Part shown: positions 1 through 11,900 of the stretch, piece after piece
Position numbering within the stretch: position 1 is the stretch's first letter
Layout of the letters: the number at the start of each line of letters is the position of its first letter
Notes under the pieces: model-generated
What the model saw: the letters and a program-made list of their open reading frames with translations, nothing else
Told to the model about the DNA's origin: nothing
Database searches by the model: none
NCBI RefSeq assembly: GCF_041381155.1
Contig: NC_091147.1
Span: 14,780,318 to 14,844,317, forward strand
Direction of reading: 5' to 3'
Length of the DNA stretch: 64,000 bases
From: Argopecten irradians
Taxonomy: Eukaryota; Mollusca; Bivalvia; Pectinida; Pectinidae
Translations under genes and position numbers: made by a program

Positions 1-470
1 ATGGTTTTATTGAATCTTAAGGCAATTAAATGTAAATTAAAAAGATATAATTGACGTGGGGATGGGGGGTTCATTTTACCATGGCCATGATATTTTGAAC
101 CCACCCACCTTCCCCTTCTAAGTTGAAGTTCTCATAGTGATAGTTTTTTGCAAATAACATGTAATATTCATTAAATCATGATATATATGATTTTATTGAA
201 TCTTAAGGCAATTAAATGTAAATTAAAAAGATATAATTGACGTGGGGATTGGGGGTTCATTTCACCATGGCCATGGTATTTTGACCCCCCCCCCCTCCTC
301 AACCTTTTTCTAAGTTGAAGTTCTCATAGTGATAGTTTTTTGCAAATAACATGTAATATTCATTAAAATTATAATATATATGATTTTATTGTATTTTAAG
401 GCAGTTTAATGTGAATTTAAAAGACATAATTGGCGTGGAGATGGGGGGTCATTTCACCATGGCCATGGTA
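1..470. repeat. Tandem repeat, ~190-bp unit, about 2.5 copies
   Basis: The same block starts at positions 1, about 187 and about 380. Each unit has an AT-rich part (TTTTATTGAATCTTAAGGCA), the palindromic core CCATGGCCATGG, a C-tract after TTTTGACC, and a tail containing AAGTTGAAGTTCTCATAGTG. The third copy is more diverged and is cut short. The array lies in the UBAC2 intron that runs out of the left edge of the window. Confidence 0.85.
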
Positions 471-599
471 TTTTGACCCCCCCCCTTCCCCAAAAAAAAT
501 TAAAAAATGCCTTCCACATGCTAGCCATAGGTCTAACTTAATCCTAATTTGAAGTTGATCATAAATGAGAAGAAAATATCATGTTTACAAGTGTTATAA

Positions 600-712
600 T
601 AACTTTTAGAAGGGGGGTCATTTTACCATGGGGGGGGGGGTCATTTCACCATAATGGTATTTTGACCCCGGGGTCATTCTACCATGGGGGTCAAAATACC
701 ATACTACACCGG
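600..712. repeat. G/C-tract palindromic low-complexity block
   Basis: Short alternating pieces of GGGGTCATTTCACCATGG and its complement (CCATGGTATTTTGACCCC) are packed together with G-runs of up to about ten. The same words form the core of the tandem units at 1-470, so this looks like a degraded, rearranged continuation of that array. From here to 1209 I see no gene, only AT-rich intron sequence. Confidence 0.6.
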
Positions 713-1209
713 TAATAGTATTTCTCGAAATAATATTGTGACCTTCAATATTAAAAGTATCAATAATTTTGACCAGATCTGTTGGAAATGAACTTGTAGA
801 ATGGCTGCTATATATATTCATATCATTTTTTGACAGAATGGAATATTCAGCACCTGCTAGAAATGCTACATAATATCTATCAGCTGATAATAGCTAGGTG
901 CCATATTTACATATATATGGAAGTATATAAAGCAAGGACTTCTAATAATGTGATCTTAAACAAAATACATATGATCACCATATTAAGCCATTTTTTTTTT
1001 TTTAAATATAGCATTCTTCTTTACATATTATTTGACAGAATTGTATAATTTTTTATTTATTTATTTACAATTCTAACAAAAAAAATGTGTGGTGTTAGAC
1101 ATGGTAAGAATTTGCTGATTTCAATTTTACATTTAATTATTTTTTTGCCAGCATTTCAACTACGAGTCAATTTCCAACATAAATGAAGCAAAACCAACAA
1201 AGTACTTAC

Positions 1210-4200
1210 GGCCCTGATGGCAATAGCTCTATCTTAAACCCAAGCCATTTCAGGAAGAATGCAACACTCATCTCCAGGGCAGTCCCTGTTATAAATGTTG
1301 CCAACATGTGGGACTGCAACAATAATGGTTAATGTATTAAGTACCTTGTACATACCTGGTATGTACAGTGTCTAAGTTATAAGCCATCATTGGCTAGACA
1401 TACTTTATGTTTGAAAAGAATATTATTTTCATAATTTTTTTTATAATTTTATAATGATATTTGACACTTACAAAAAAAAAATAATGACAAATACCGTTTA
1501 CAAATGTAACTATATAAAATTATAAAAAAGAGAAATAAATAAAGGGGTGCTTACTCTTCACAACATTATTGCACAGAGTAAGTTATTAATTAATTTACAA
1601 AAGAAAGCTAGTGAAGAAACCTACAATTTTTTTTATATATGGTTTCAATCTGTACTTTAGTCAATGTAAGTTAAAGTAAGACCTCGAAAAGGGGGAGGGA
1701 CGCTAATACAATGGGTCTAATGCAATATCTTATGTTATATATACGACCTTCAGCTAATTAAATCACAAGATGTTTCAGGTCATGATCAGCAGAGAAAATA
1801 TCCCATTAGCATTGCTCTGAGATTGCTACATAACATATGTGCTGGATATTAGATAAATTTCATGTAAATTAGATATGCTTGTGAAAACCATAATAATGAT
1901 AATAAAACTATAGTTGTATGTTTCTTTATCAGTTGACAAGTTCAACTTACAGCAAATTTGCGAGACCCATAGCGACGCTCAAAGACTCTGAAGTAGTAAA
2001 TAAGAATTGAGCACACAAACAAGTCCTTTATATCCAGGAATGCAAGCTTGGAAGTAAACACACGCCAAAACTGAAATATTAGACAAAAAAAACATGACAG
2101 TTATAATTACATTATCATAGCATCACCGCTGTTTTGTATGAGTAAAGGAGGTTACCTTATGTATGTATATGCCTATATCCTGTACATGTTTTTTCATCGT
2201 CAATCAAAGGATAACTTAATATTTTTTTCATGTAATATCGGTACACTGTAATCTACATAACCAAATTCTTGACATTTTGATAGTCTCATATCTATAAGTG
2301 GTCTATTGTTCAACTTAATCACACACAAAAGTCAAAACATTTCAATTAACTTTTGATAGTCTCCTCTAATGTTCTACATAATTATATAATCATATGCTAA
2401 AGTCAAAGCTACTTAATGTCAAAAGTAAGAGAACTCCATTTTAAAGAGATTTTAAGTATAGCAAAACTCGAAAGATCTTGACTATATAATAGATGATCTG
2501 ATAAAAGATGGTATAATGTCCATAAATTTCAGTCCGTAAAATACTTGCATTAAAGCATGCAGCAGTCCATCTCTCTAACTTCATCACTAGAAACTTGAAA
2601 TGTGTGTAAAACTTCTGATTTTTCAAAGTTATTTCTCTTTGCTTCAATAGATGTCAGTACCGATGGAGTGAAACAAAGGGAAGTAATTATAACTTATAGA
2701 TCAGAATAGTAAAACATCCGCTTTCTCTCCTTACATCAAAGAATCGGAACAGGAGGGGACAGATGTTACACAGGCCTTTGGGGAATGGGAATGAAAATCT
2801 GAACCATCTCAGGGATTTATTTTTAACATGTGAATGCACATATTACTTTTTGTACTGTACCTGATGTCTCTCTACGATGGCTGCCTGGCTGTAAAGGAAC
2901 AGATGTCGGTGCTGATGAAGAGGGAAGTTCAACAGTAAGGAGGAGAGAAGGGATACGCCTAACAAACCTTTACTGACAGGTGTCTTGTCTGCAATAGACC
3001 AACAAATACTAACTGAAATACGTTCAATTTATTCAATATAAAATAATAATTATTATTTATGTTCTGATGTATTTTTAAATAATAACAAGAAACATTTCAA
3101 AAATAACAAGGAACAAGAGGCCCATGGGCCTTAACGGTCATCTGACTATTAGCACAACACAATGTAGTCGTTTAAAGATTTTAGCATATTTGACCTCTGT
3201 GACTTTGAATGAAGATCAAGGTCATTCATTTAAACAAACTTGATAGCCCTTCATCCCAGCATGTCAAAGGCCCAATATCAGGTCTCTAGACCTCCTACTT
3301 ATTCTAAAGAAGTCGTTTAAAATATTTTAGCCAATTTGACCCCTGTGACCTTGAATGAAGGTCAAGGTCATTCATTTTATCAAACTTGGTAACCCTTCAT
3401 CCAAGCATGCTGCAAGCCCAATATCAGTATCCTGGGCCTTTCGGTTCTTGAGAAGAAGTTGTTTAAAGATTTAAGCCTATATATGACCTCTGTGACCTCG
3501 AATGAAGGTAAAGGTCATTCATTTGAACAAACTTGGTAGCCCTTCATCCCAGCATGCTACATGCCCAATATCAGGTCTCTAGGCCTCTTAGTTATTCACA
3601 AGAAGTTGTTTAAATTTTTAGCCTATTTGATCCTGTGACCTTAAATGAAGGTCAAGGTCATTTATTTTAACAAACTTGGTAGCCCTTCATCCCAGCGTGC
3701 TGCAGGCACAATATGAGTATCCTTGGACTTTTGGTTCTTGAGAAGAAGTTGTTTAAAGATTTAAGCCTATTTGACCCCTTTGACCTTCAATGAAGATCAA
3801 GGTCATTCATTTGAACAAACTTGATAGCCCTTCATCCAAGCATGTTACGGGCCCAATATCAGGTCTCTAGGCCTCTTAGTTATTCACAAGAAGTTGTTTA
3901 AAGGATTTTTAGCCTATTTGACCCCTGTGACCTTGAATGAAGGTCAAGGTCATTTATTTGAATAAACTTGGTAGCCCTTCATCCCAGTGTGCTGCAGGCA
4001 CAATATGAGTACCCTGGGCCTTCTGGGTCTTGAGAACAGGTCGTTTAAAGATTTTAGCCTTTTTGACCCCTGTGACCTTGAATGAAGGTCAAAGTCATTC
4101 ATTTGTACAAATTTTGTTGCCCCTTGTCCCAGCATATGCATGCTACAGGCCAAATATCAGTACCCTGGGCCTTTTGGTTATTGAGAAGAGGTCGTTTGAA

Positions 4201-5829
4201 TGAAAAGTTTACGCACAGCGCACAGTGCACGACGACGGACGGTGCATGATGACAATAGGTCATCCCGACCCTTCGGGTCAGATGACCTAAAAATTATATA
4301 CTGACAGTTATCATTGATTGTCCATATATACAAACATTCTTGATACTCCAGGAGTTATTATCACAAACGTTATATCCACCCCTGTCATAATAAAACTAGA
4401 GGTAAGAGAACAGAACAGGTAATTTAGTCCCTTGATGTAGTACATCAAAAGAGCCGTATAAAGGTACTCTATGGTTGACTGTATGTGTGGCTTTGAAGTC
4501 TCTGTAGTCTTCAAAGGAAAAATTTGCAGGCCTGTGATTGGTTCAGATTTTTTTGTGAGCTTACCTCAGTTTTACTACGAGACAGTTCAGGGGTGGTTAT
4601 AATGTCAGTAATACTAGTTACCCCTGGAGTATCGAGGGTGAACCATTGAAAGACACTAATAAAATAATGTTAATTTTCAAATCCTTTGGTCTTAATTATT
4701 TTCTTTAATTATATATGTATTATCATATTGTTTGAGATATGAAAATAGATCGAGGCATGTTACCTGTCTAACTAAAAATTATTTATGTTTTCATCGATTT
4801 ATAAGAGCGCAGCTCTCTGCGCGGCCAAAGGTCGCGTAGAGCGAAGCTCTACTAACCATAACACGTGTGTGAGCATATAGATTCCAATACATTCCAGTAC
4901 CCCTTGGACTTTGAAATTGTGTCCCGCAGGAAAAGTCTCGCGCCTCCATGTAGGCAGCCATGTTTTAATTCTCGTTATCAGCACGACGAGATTTGAAATT
5001 TCTGTACTAGACTAAATGTGTTATGAGTATACACTTTAAAATTACTGTAAGAAGTTTTAATTTACACATATACAAGAAAAACGCAATAAATGTATTTGTC
5101 CAATATACACTGCATATGTTCTCAAGCGCACGGCACCATCAGCAGTGACGTCACAAAACCTGACGCCAAAGATGATGCCAAAGATTCGCGCGTATTTTTG
5201 ATAGCATGGTATGTTGCCAAGTTTTCTCTGCATCTGATAAAAACAAGATTGAAGTATATTGAACTATTCCATTTGGATTATTTTGAATTCTTTCTAACTA
5301 TCGATAGTTATGTGCATTTCAGTGAAATATTTTATTGTTGATCTTGTAGAAAAATATAGACAATATAAAGTTATGATGTTGTAATCTTTTACATGTAGCT
5401 GCGCTCTTCTGAGGCTTTGCCTTAAATTCATATTATTACAACAATACAATGGCAATGATGAAAATTGATTGAGGTTTTTTTGTTTGTTTTTTTTTTGTTT
5501 TTTTTTTTTTTTGTAATAAATTGCAGGCGATTCTTATTTCAGGTGGAAACGGATGTTTTCTGTAAATGGCTTTTGGATAAAAAATATGTCAAAACAAATT
5601 TGAAGCAATTACTGCAAAAGCAATGGATTAAATATATATATAAATATCAAACAGAAAGTAGCAAGGATGCATGGTGGAGTCATCATTCTGATGCCAGTTG
5701 ATGACTCCCATCGAAATTTAGACGTCAATACAATTATGACTATTGTAATAACTTAACAATACACAAATCAATTTGTATTAATCCCGTTGATAACTTACAA
5801 AAGCCTGAAGCGCTTTGCATTGGACCCAT
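1210..5829 (-). CDS. UBAC2: UBAC2, UBA domain-containing protein 2 (5' part)
   Basis: Rhomboid-like inactive protease of the ER membrane; in vertebrates it holds UBXD8 in the ER and takes part in ER-associated degradation and lipid-droplet control. Four minus-strand exons are visible: 5799-5829, 2861-2988, 1951-2070 and 1210-1313. All have GT/AG sites and consistent phase, giving 127 codons. Exon 1 encodes MGPMQSASGF and joins through a split TAC codon to YKTPVSKGLLGV, matching the human start MFTSTGSSGLYKAPLSKS. Exon 3 contains FERRYGSRKFA, nearly invariant in the family and placed after a TM-like stretch. Exon 4 is a hydrophobic helix ending in LPSG, as in the human protein. The rest of the rhomboid core and the C-terminal UBA domain lie left of the window. 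Intron 1 (2.8 kb) holds two mobile elements. The start was chosen for its strong donor (GTAAGT) and its match to the family N-terminus. Confidence 0.93.
3112..4292 (+). mobile_element. Helitron-like non-autonomous element with tandem units (HINE/pearl type), copy 1
   Basis: The element opens with the palindrome AGGCCCATGGGCCT followed by GGTCATCTGAC. It closes with a small hairpin (GACCCTTCGGGTC) and GTCAGATGACC, so it has 11-bp subterminal inverted repeats and a 3' hairpin. Between them lie about seven tandem units of ~145 bp, each with TGACCTTGAATGAAGGTC and TTGAGAAGAAGTCGTTTAAA words. This plan is known from Helentron-associated elements and bivalve 'pearl' elements; assignment to that group is inference. 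It sits in UBAC2 intron 1, and a second copy lies at 23963-25292 in the opposite orientation. Confidence 0.8.
4803..5410. mobile_element. Possible miniature inverted-repeat element
   Basis: AAGAGCGCAGCT near 4803 is mirrored by AGCTGCGCTCTTCT near 5397-5410. The left end continues with CTCTGCGCGGCC and GAGCGAAGCTC words, much more GC-rich than the surroundings. I could not define a target duplication. The interior contains a perfect TGACGTCA (CRE-like) palindrome near 5146. It lies in UBAC2 intron 1, about 0.4 kb from the first exon. Confidence 0.45.
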
Positions 5830-5986
5830 GTAGTTGTTCATCGATGATATTCGGTGGTTTCTTAATTTTTACCGGAACTCTGTTTTTGTTTTGGAGTTAC
5901 GTCCCCTAGGGGATGTAGTATCCCATAATGCATCAAATTATACCTCCATGTTGAATGTTTGGTAGAAACCGCACCGATCATCGAAA
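5830..5986. promoter_or_regulatory. Shared promoter interval between UBAC2 and DAW1
   Basis: Only 157 bp separate the two divergent start codons, so both 5' UTRs and core promoters must overlap here or lie inside the neighbour's first intron. The interval holds the perfect 12-bp palindrome TCCCCTAGGGGA (5902-5913) and no obvious TATA box. I did not find a convincing RFX X-box, which would have been expected for a ciliary gene. Bidirectional use is inferred from spacing alone. Confidence 0.6.
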
Positions 5987-8900
5987 ATGAAACTGAAGCG
6001 CTTTTTACTTCGTTATTATCCACCTGGTAAGTTGAATGACGCTTGACCGAACCAATGCAGCAGGATGGTTTCATTGAAACGTCGGTTTTTATTAGGAAAT
6101 TTCCTTTGGATGAAGGCGGTATACTGTTTTAGGCAGTCGAAGCATATCACTGAGTCAAATCACAAATGTCAGTCACTCTCGTGCGAAAATATATCATTCA
6201 ACGATAATGAATATGATCAATTGTCTCCATCAGCCAATAACTAATGACCATGTCTATAAACGTTACTTCTTGAAATGAGAGTTGCCTTAATTTATCCCCA
6301 CCCCTTACACACACTAATGCGACCCCCCCCCCTCATATTTTTGTCTCAAAAATTCAATTCTCTACAGTACCCTTGAAAGATCAATATTCGTCAGGGTAAT
6401 CAAATCTTCCGTATATCAACAAACCATCAAGAAATAAAATGAACCTATTTTATCAAAACAAATATATAATATTTTGTCTTACTTGTACAAAAAGTTGTCT
6501 ATCAATTTGTTTTTTATCCAGCGTGCCCCATTACGTACAGGTGTACGTGATTCACGCATCAAAAGTAATATGCACGTACACAAATTGGAAGCCGAGGGTA
6601 CACTGCACGTACGATAAAATGGGTGTAAAAGCTAATAAAATGGGTGTAAAAACTGAAAACAGTTGTTATTTGTAATTTATATATTAAAATTGTCGGAAGA
6701 AATGACAACATCGTCCTGATCTTTCTGTAAGCTGGTTGCTACTGGCAATTTCCCTGCATTTTGATTGGCTGATCATGACGACCCATCGATCTAGGTTATT
6801 TCCTAACCTGAATAATGTTTCGCTATTTGATTATGGGCGCTATCACACACTAGGGATCGTTAGGCGTAACACCAGTGGTGTTTACTTGTCCGATTTTGTA
6901 AACATGGAGCCGTCTAAAAAGCGTACGATTAGCGATTTCTTTGCGAGTCCTTCTACCACCAAAAGAAAATCCGTGAATGAAACATTGTCTGAAAACGTAG
7001 ATCAATGTAAGAAACGAGTAAAAAAGTTCCAACCCCAGTGGTTGAAGGAATTCTCATGGCTACAACGTGATGAGACTGCAGACACCATGAAATGTAATAT
7101 TTGTATTGACGGTAAATCTGTAGGCCAGTTTACCGAAGGCTGCTCTAATTTTCAAAGGAGTGCTCTTGTTAGACATCAAGATTCAAACCCACACAAGGCA
7201 GCGTTAGGTACTATCGCCGGAAGGCGATATATGGCGGCTGCACAAAAGGTGAGAATGCAGTAACTTCATTGCCTGCATTATAATAATAAAAGCCCAAATA
7301 AAGTGATACTGTTGTTGTGTTTAAAAATTACTAAAAATCCCAAACAATGTACAAGTAATAAACTGTTAATTAACACTACTGTAAGCCTGTTCTATCAGTG
7401 GTCTATTTGATTCAGCCAATTCTATTTTTTCTTTATACTTCTATGAATCTAATTAGTCCTTTCTAATGTATCCTCTAAACTCATACTTCTTATTTTATTC
7501 TCATTCCTGGCAGATCGTGAAAGAAAAACATAATGATACACTCATTGCTCAGCTGAGAACAGCCCTATTCATGGCAAAAGAAAACATCCCAGATAGAAAA
7601 TTTGGTGCATTGGTTGATCTTCAACTTTCTAATGGTGCCACTGCTTTCCATTCCGAGTCTGGCAGTGCCAAATGTGGCATATATACATCGCATCATGCTG
7701 TATCAGATATGCAGAAGGCATTAGCCAGCATTGCTAAAGAAAATGTAATTGCTGCTGCCCAATCCAGTCCCTTCATTGGACTTATGTTTGATGAATCCCT
7801 CGATGTTGCTATCAACAAAAAACTTGTCATGTACTGTAAAGTATTGCATCACGGGACAGTCAAAATCAGTTTCTGCGGAAATGTGGTAGTGCAAGATGGA
7901 AAAGCTGAAACAATATTTGACACAGTATCAAATTTTTTAAATGATAACAACATTCCTATGTGTAAAGTTTCTGGGCTAGGCACTGATGGTGCAGCTGTCA
8001 TGATGGGTAAAAAGGGTGGGGTTGGAAAGAGGTTTGTGGATGTTAATCCTAATATAGTCCATATTTGGTGTAGTGCACACAGACTTGCACTGGTATCTTT
8101 TTGGGCTGCAAAAAATGTACCAGCTCTGCAAAATGTTCAGCAAGTTTTGACAGAAATTTACAACTACTTTCATTATTCTGCACAGCGGTACAACCGAATA
8201 AAAGAGATGCAAAATGTTATGCATAGCTATGTTAAAAGGTTTAAAAAACCAAGTAGTGTCAGGTGGTTGAGCTTATTTGATGCTGTGTCTGTTGCTCATG
8301 AGTCATGGTCAGCCCTGGTGCTATCCATGGAACATGATGCAAATGATAGAGACCCGATAACCTCTACCAAAGCCAAAGGATTTCTGAAGAAACTTAAATC
8401 CTTCTCCTTCATTTCAACCCTGTCAACACTCAAAGACATCCTGGGACATTTGACAAGGGCAAGTAAATTTTTTCAGCGGGATGTCCTTGATGTTGGCCAG
8501 GTTGAAATGATGGTTTTGTCCCTTAAAACTTTATTTCAAGATCTATTACAGGCTGAGCACTCTCCAACTGTTCAGGATGTTTTACAGCAAATCTCTGCAG
8601 GCAATGCTTACTGTGGTATAGAACTTAATGTAAGTGAAAATATGAAAACTCATGCAAAAAATCTGAAAAACACATTTGTGAGAAATCTTGTCCAAGAATT
8701 AGAAACCCGTTTTGAAGAAAAAACTATGCATGTATTGTCGCATATGAATACCATTCTTGATCCAAGTAAACTACCACAGTCAGCAGCAGGTATTCAAACC
8801 CATGGCAGAGATGAACTGCAAAACATCCTAGACTTTTTCGACGGTAGACTGGATCATTCAGATGACGCTAGGGACTCTTTCCTGCAATACAAATATCTTC

Positions 8901-11900
8901 TTAATGTAAATAGAAACAAGTCTGTCTCTGAATTCTGCACCCTTCTTAGCAAAGACATGCATGTTCTCTTTCCTTTTTATGCTACTCTTGCAGAATTTTT
9001 CATGACTGTCCCACTTACATCTGTACCTTGTGAAAGAGGGTTTTCAAACCAGAACAGGATTCATACCTACGCAAGGAACCGAATGAATCCCCAAACCCTT
9101 GAAAATAAAATGTTTCTGACACAGGCAAGCAGTTCCCCTGATTATGATGAGAATGAGTTTCTCCACTTGGCAAAAAACAAATTCAAACCTACTAAATAGA
9201 TTTCACCCAAATTTGAATTGACTAGATTATGTTGTAGTCTACTGCAATGCCACTGCATTTAGTTTTGCTTAGTTAACTTTGGTTAATTTTGTTTTATGAA
9301 CAGTCATGGTCCCCACTTAAGATTATCGACAGATCGGATTTGGTAGTGTTACAGAGTGTGTATTTTGTAGTCACTAGTGATACATACTACAGTATCTGTC
9401 TCATGGATTTTTGATATTAATTAGAATTAAATAAATTTCAATATAGATTCTATTGAAATGTAATGTTTATGATGATTTGATTGGGAACACTATTAAAGTT
9501 CTTTAAAATCTACAGCTTTGAGTCTTTCAGTGTCATTTGCAGCATGATATTCGATGAATTGGAATTAGAAATGAAAGTAAAATTGCCCTTATGTCACCCA
9601 AGGAGTCGATAATTGAATATACTGGATTGTGTCATTGTCTTATGATCAAAGCTTGATGAAATGCTTCATGATTGTTTAAATTTTGCTTGTACCCCTAGAT
9701 TTATGCTTGTACCCCTCAAATTTTCAGAGGAGGGGTACACTTTACCCCTGATGAGAGAAAGTCAGGGGGCACGCTGTTTATCTATCGTGATACGAAAGAT
9801 TTCTACCTGTCGGTCGTTCGGTGATGGCGGACACAATAGGGACCTATTTTCGTCAGGGGGGCTGTTTGGCTTATTATGAAAATAATATAATTCCAAATAA
9901 ATGTTGAGCAGCAGGCGCTTGTGAGACAGTGTTAAAGCTGAAAATTTATTTTTGTTACATCGCTTTTAAGTATTTAAACCTCTTGGTCATGGAAAGTGGT
10001 GACCACCTCTGTTTACATAGAATAACGTTATGTTTTCAACAGTACCGTACCATAAATTTCGGGTACGTTGAATTGCCAAAACAAATTGTAATTTTCAAAA
10101 TCTGGGCTATGAATGACATGATCAGACACGTAACTTCCGGTACATTGTTGACATTCTGCTGATCAGTGCGCATGGACAGTCAAACGCTGATGGTAGGATT
10201 TTAAAGTTTCATTTAACATGGACTTAAGAAAATACCTTCATTTTGGGGTATATTGCTACTCTATTTTTTATAAAATCACTTGGTTATAGCACACAACCTT
10301 TTTTATGCAAGACAAATTTTCCTTAATCACATCTGCCTTGGCAGACGACACTCTTTATGAAATCACGCGATAGTTCATGAGATATAAGCAAAATTGAAAA
10401 CATGACGAAAATAGGTCCCTGGCGAATTTAGGACACTTGACCATAGACTTGAGTAAAATAATCTATTGACATTGTATATTTCAAGATGACTTTGACGGAA
10501 TGACTTTTCTTTATAAGTTACTTTAAATATACTTTATGAGTTTATAATTAATTAAACTTGATATCATAGTTAAATTTATTTTGACACTTACTTAGAAATA
10601 ATACCTTACAATACAATCGTGTAATTGTAAGAATTATTTAGACTTACCAAATATCTAGCTTAAATATCTCACTGACTTCTACATATATAGAGAATGATGT
10701 GGTAGCTTTGGCAGCAAAGGCAGATGTGTCAGGGTTAGTTATAAGAATGAGTTACAGAAAATCATGCAATAGGTACATCCAATCAGTGTCCAGAGTCAAG
10801 TCACAAGTCAACACATAAATACATTAAAACACAAGTCAAAGGTTATAGTCTTGTAAAATAGCTGACATCAGCACATTTCTACATAAACATTAAATATACA
10901 TCCTCACCAACTTTATTAATCAAAACACAATACTAATATTTAATAGTTTGCAAAAAAAGACAATCCACAATCTAGAAATATCCCATCACATTTATTTCCT
11001 CAGTTGATTGCCTCACGGAATTTTTATGTATCTGACACAGGTAATATTTAACATAAAGAGCTCTGCCTTTTAAGAAACTAATGTTGTTTTATTTATATTT
11101 TCAGGGATAATATTGGAGTACGAACAAGGAGGAAATGTTAAAACAAAATCTATAGACCTGCTGGACTTGAAACCAGAGTAAGTCATATTTAAGTTAGTTA
11201 TATATATGCATGTCTTCACAATAACTGTGTTGTATGAAAAAATGGGTATGCATAAAAAAAAAAAAAAAAAGTTACTATGCAGATACCAAGTAATGGATTG
11301 TAATACAAACAGGTTTTTAAAGTAAATTTCAAATGTAATCATGATTGATATTAAGAGACATGCATTATATTAGCTTTTGAACAACAATTAATTTAGAGAT
11401 GGAGGAGAGCATCTAGTAGCCTTCGGGCTGTGTGTAATCCTCGTTAAATAAATAAAGAATTAAATTAATTAATTTAGCAAATCTTACTTTGCAAAAAAAT
11501 AGATAGTGTTTGATGTTTGATTATCAAGGTATGTCTATTCATTTCCAGAACAAATGTAGATGCTGTGGTAAATGAAATTGCTGAGAAAGAACCACTCATC
11601 ACAGCCTCCAAAATGGACCAAGTCAAGAAGTTGGTTATTCGTATCCTTCACTATAAACGTCATGGTCCATTATAGTGTACTGAAAGCCAAGCTTTTCCAT
11701 GTGCAGTTCACATTTGCAATCAAGATAAATTCATAAAAGTTTATCTCTGAGAATTCATATCTGGTACAATTATATTGAAAGATCACTTTTTAAATTTGAG
11801 AAAGTTAGTCTTTGAGAAGTTAATTTGAAATGGTGAAATTTAGTGGCGAGAAAAAATGTTGATTTACAGTACTTGATCCAATACTCAGGCAGTCACTACT

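Noticed and set aside
1-712. Short direct repeats as a CRISPR-like array
   Set aside because: Units of ~190 bp without uniform spacers in an animal genome are an ordinary tandem repeat.
4799-4984. Minus-strand ORF starting MLITRIKTWLP as a coding exon
   Set aside because: No family match and no fitting splice phase with UBAC2 exon 2; the region is part of a probable mobile element.
5146-5153. TGACGTCA as a CREB site controlling UBAC2 or DAW1
   Set aside because: The 8-mer is perfect, but it lies within a probable mobile element in intron 1, and a single short site is weak evidence.
5862-6074. Minus-strand ORF ending DVTPKQKQSSGKN as first exon of UBAC2
   Set aside because: Its donor would also give an in-frame join, but it overlaps DAW1 exon 1, and the exon at 5799-5829 matches the family N-terminus much better.
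6736-6903. Upstream ATG extending the hAT transposase N-terminus by 56 residues
   Set aside because: The extension has no family resemblance, and the MEPSKK start is a more typical transposase beginning.
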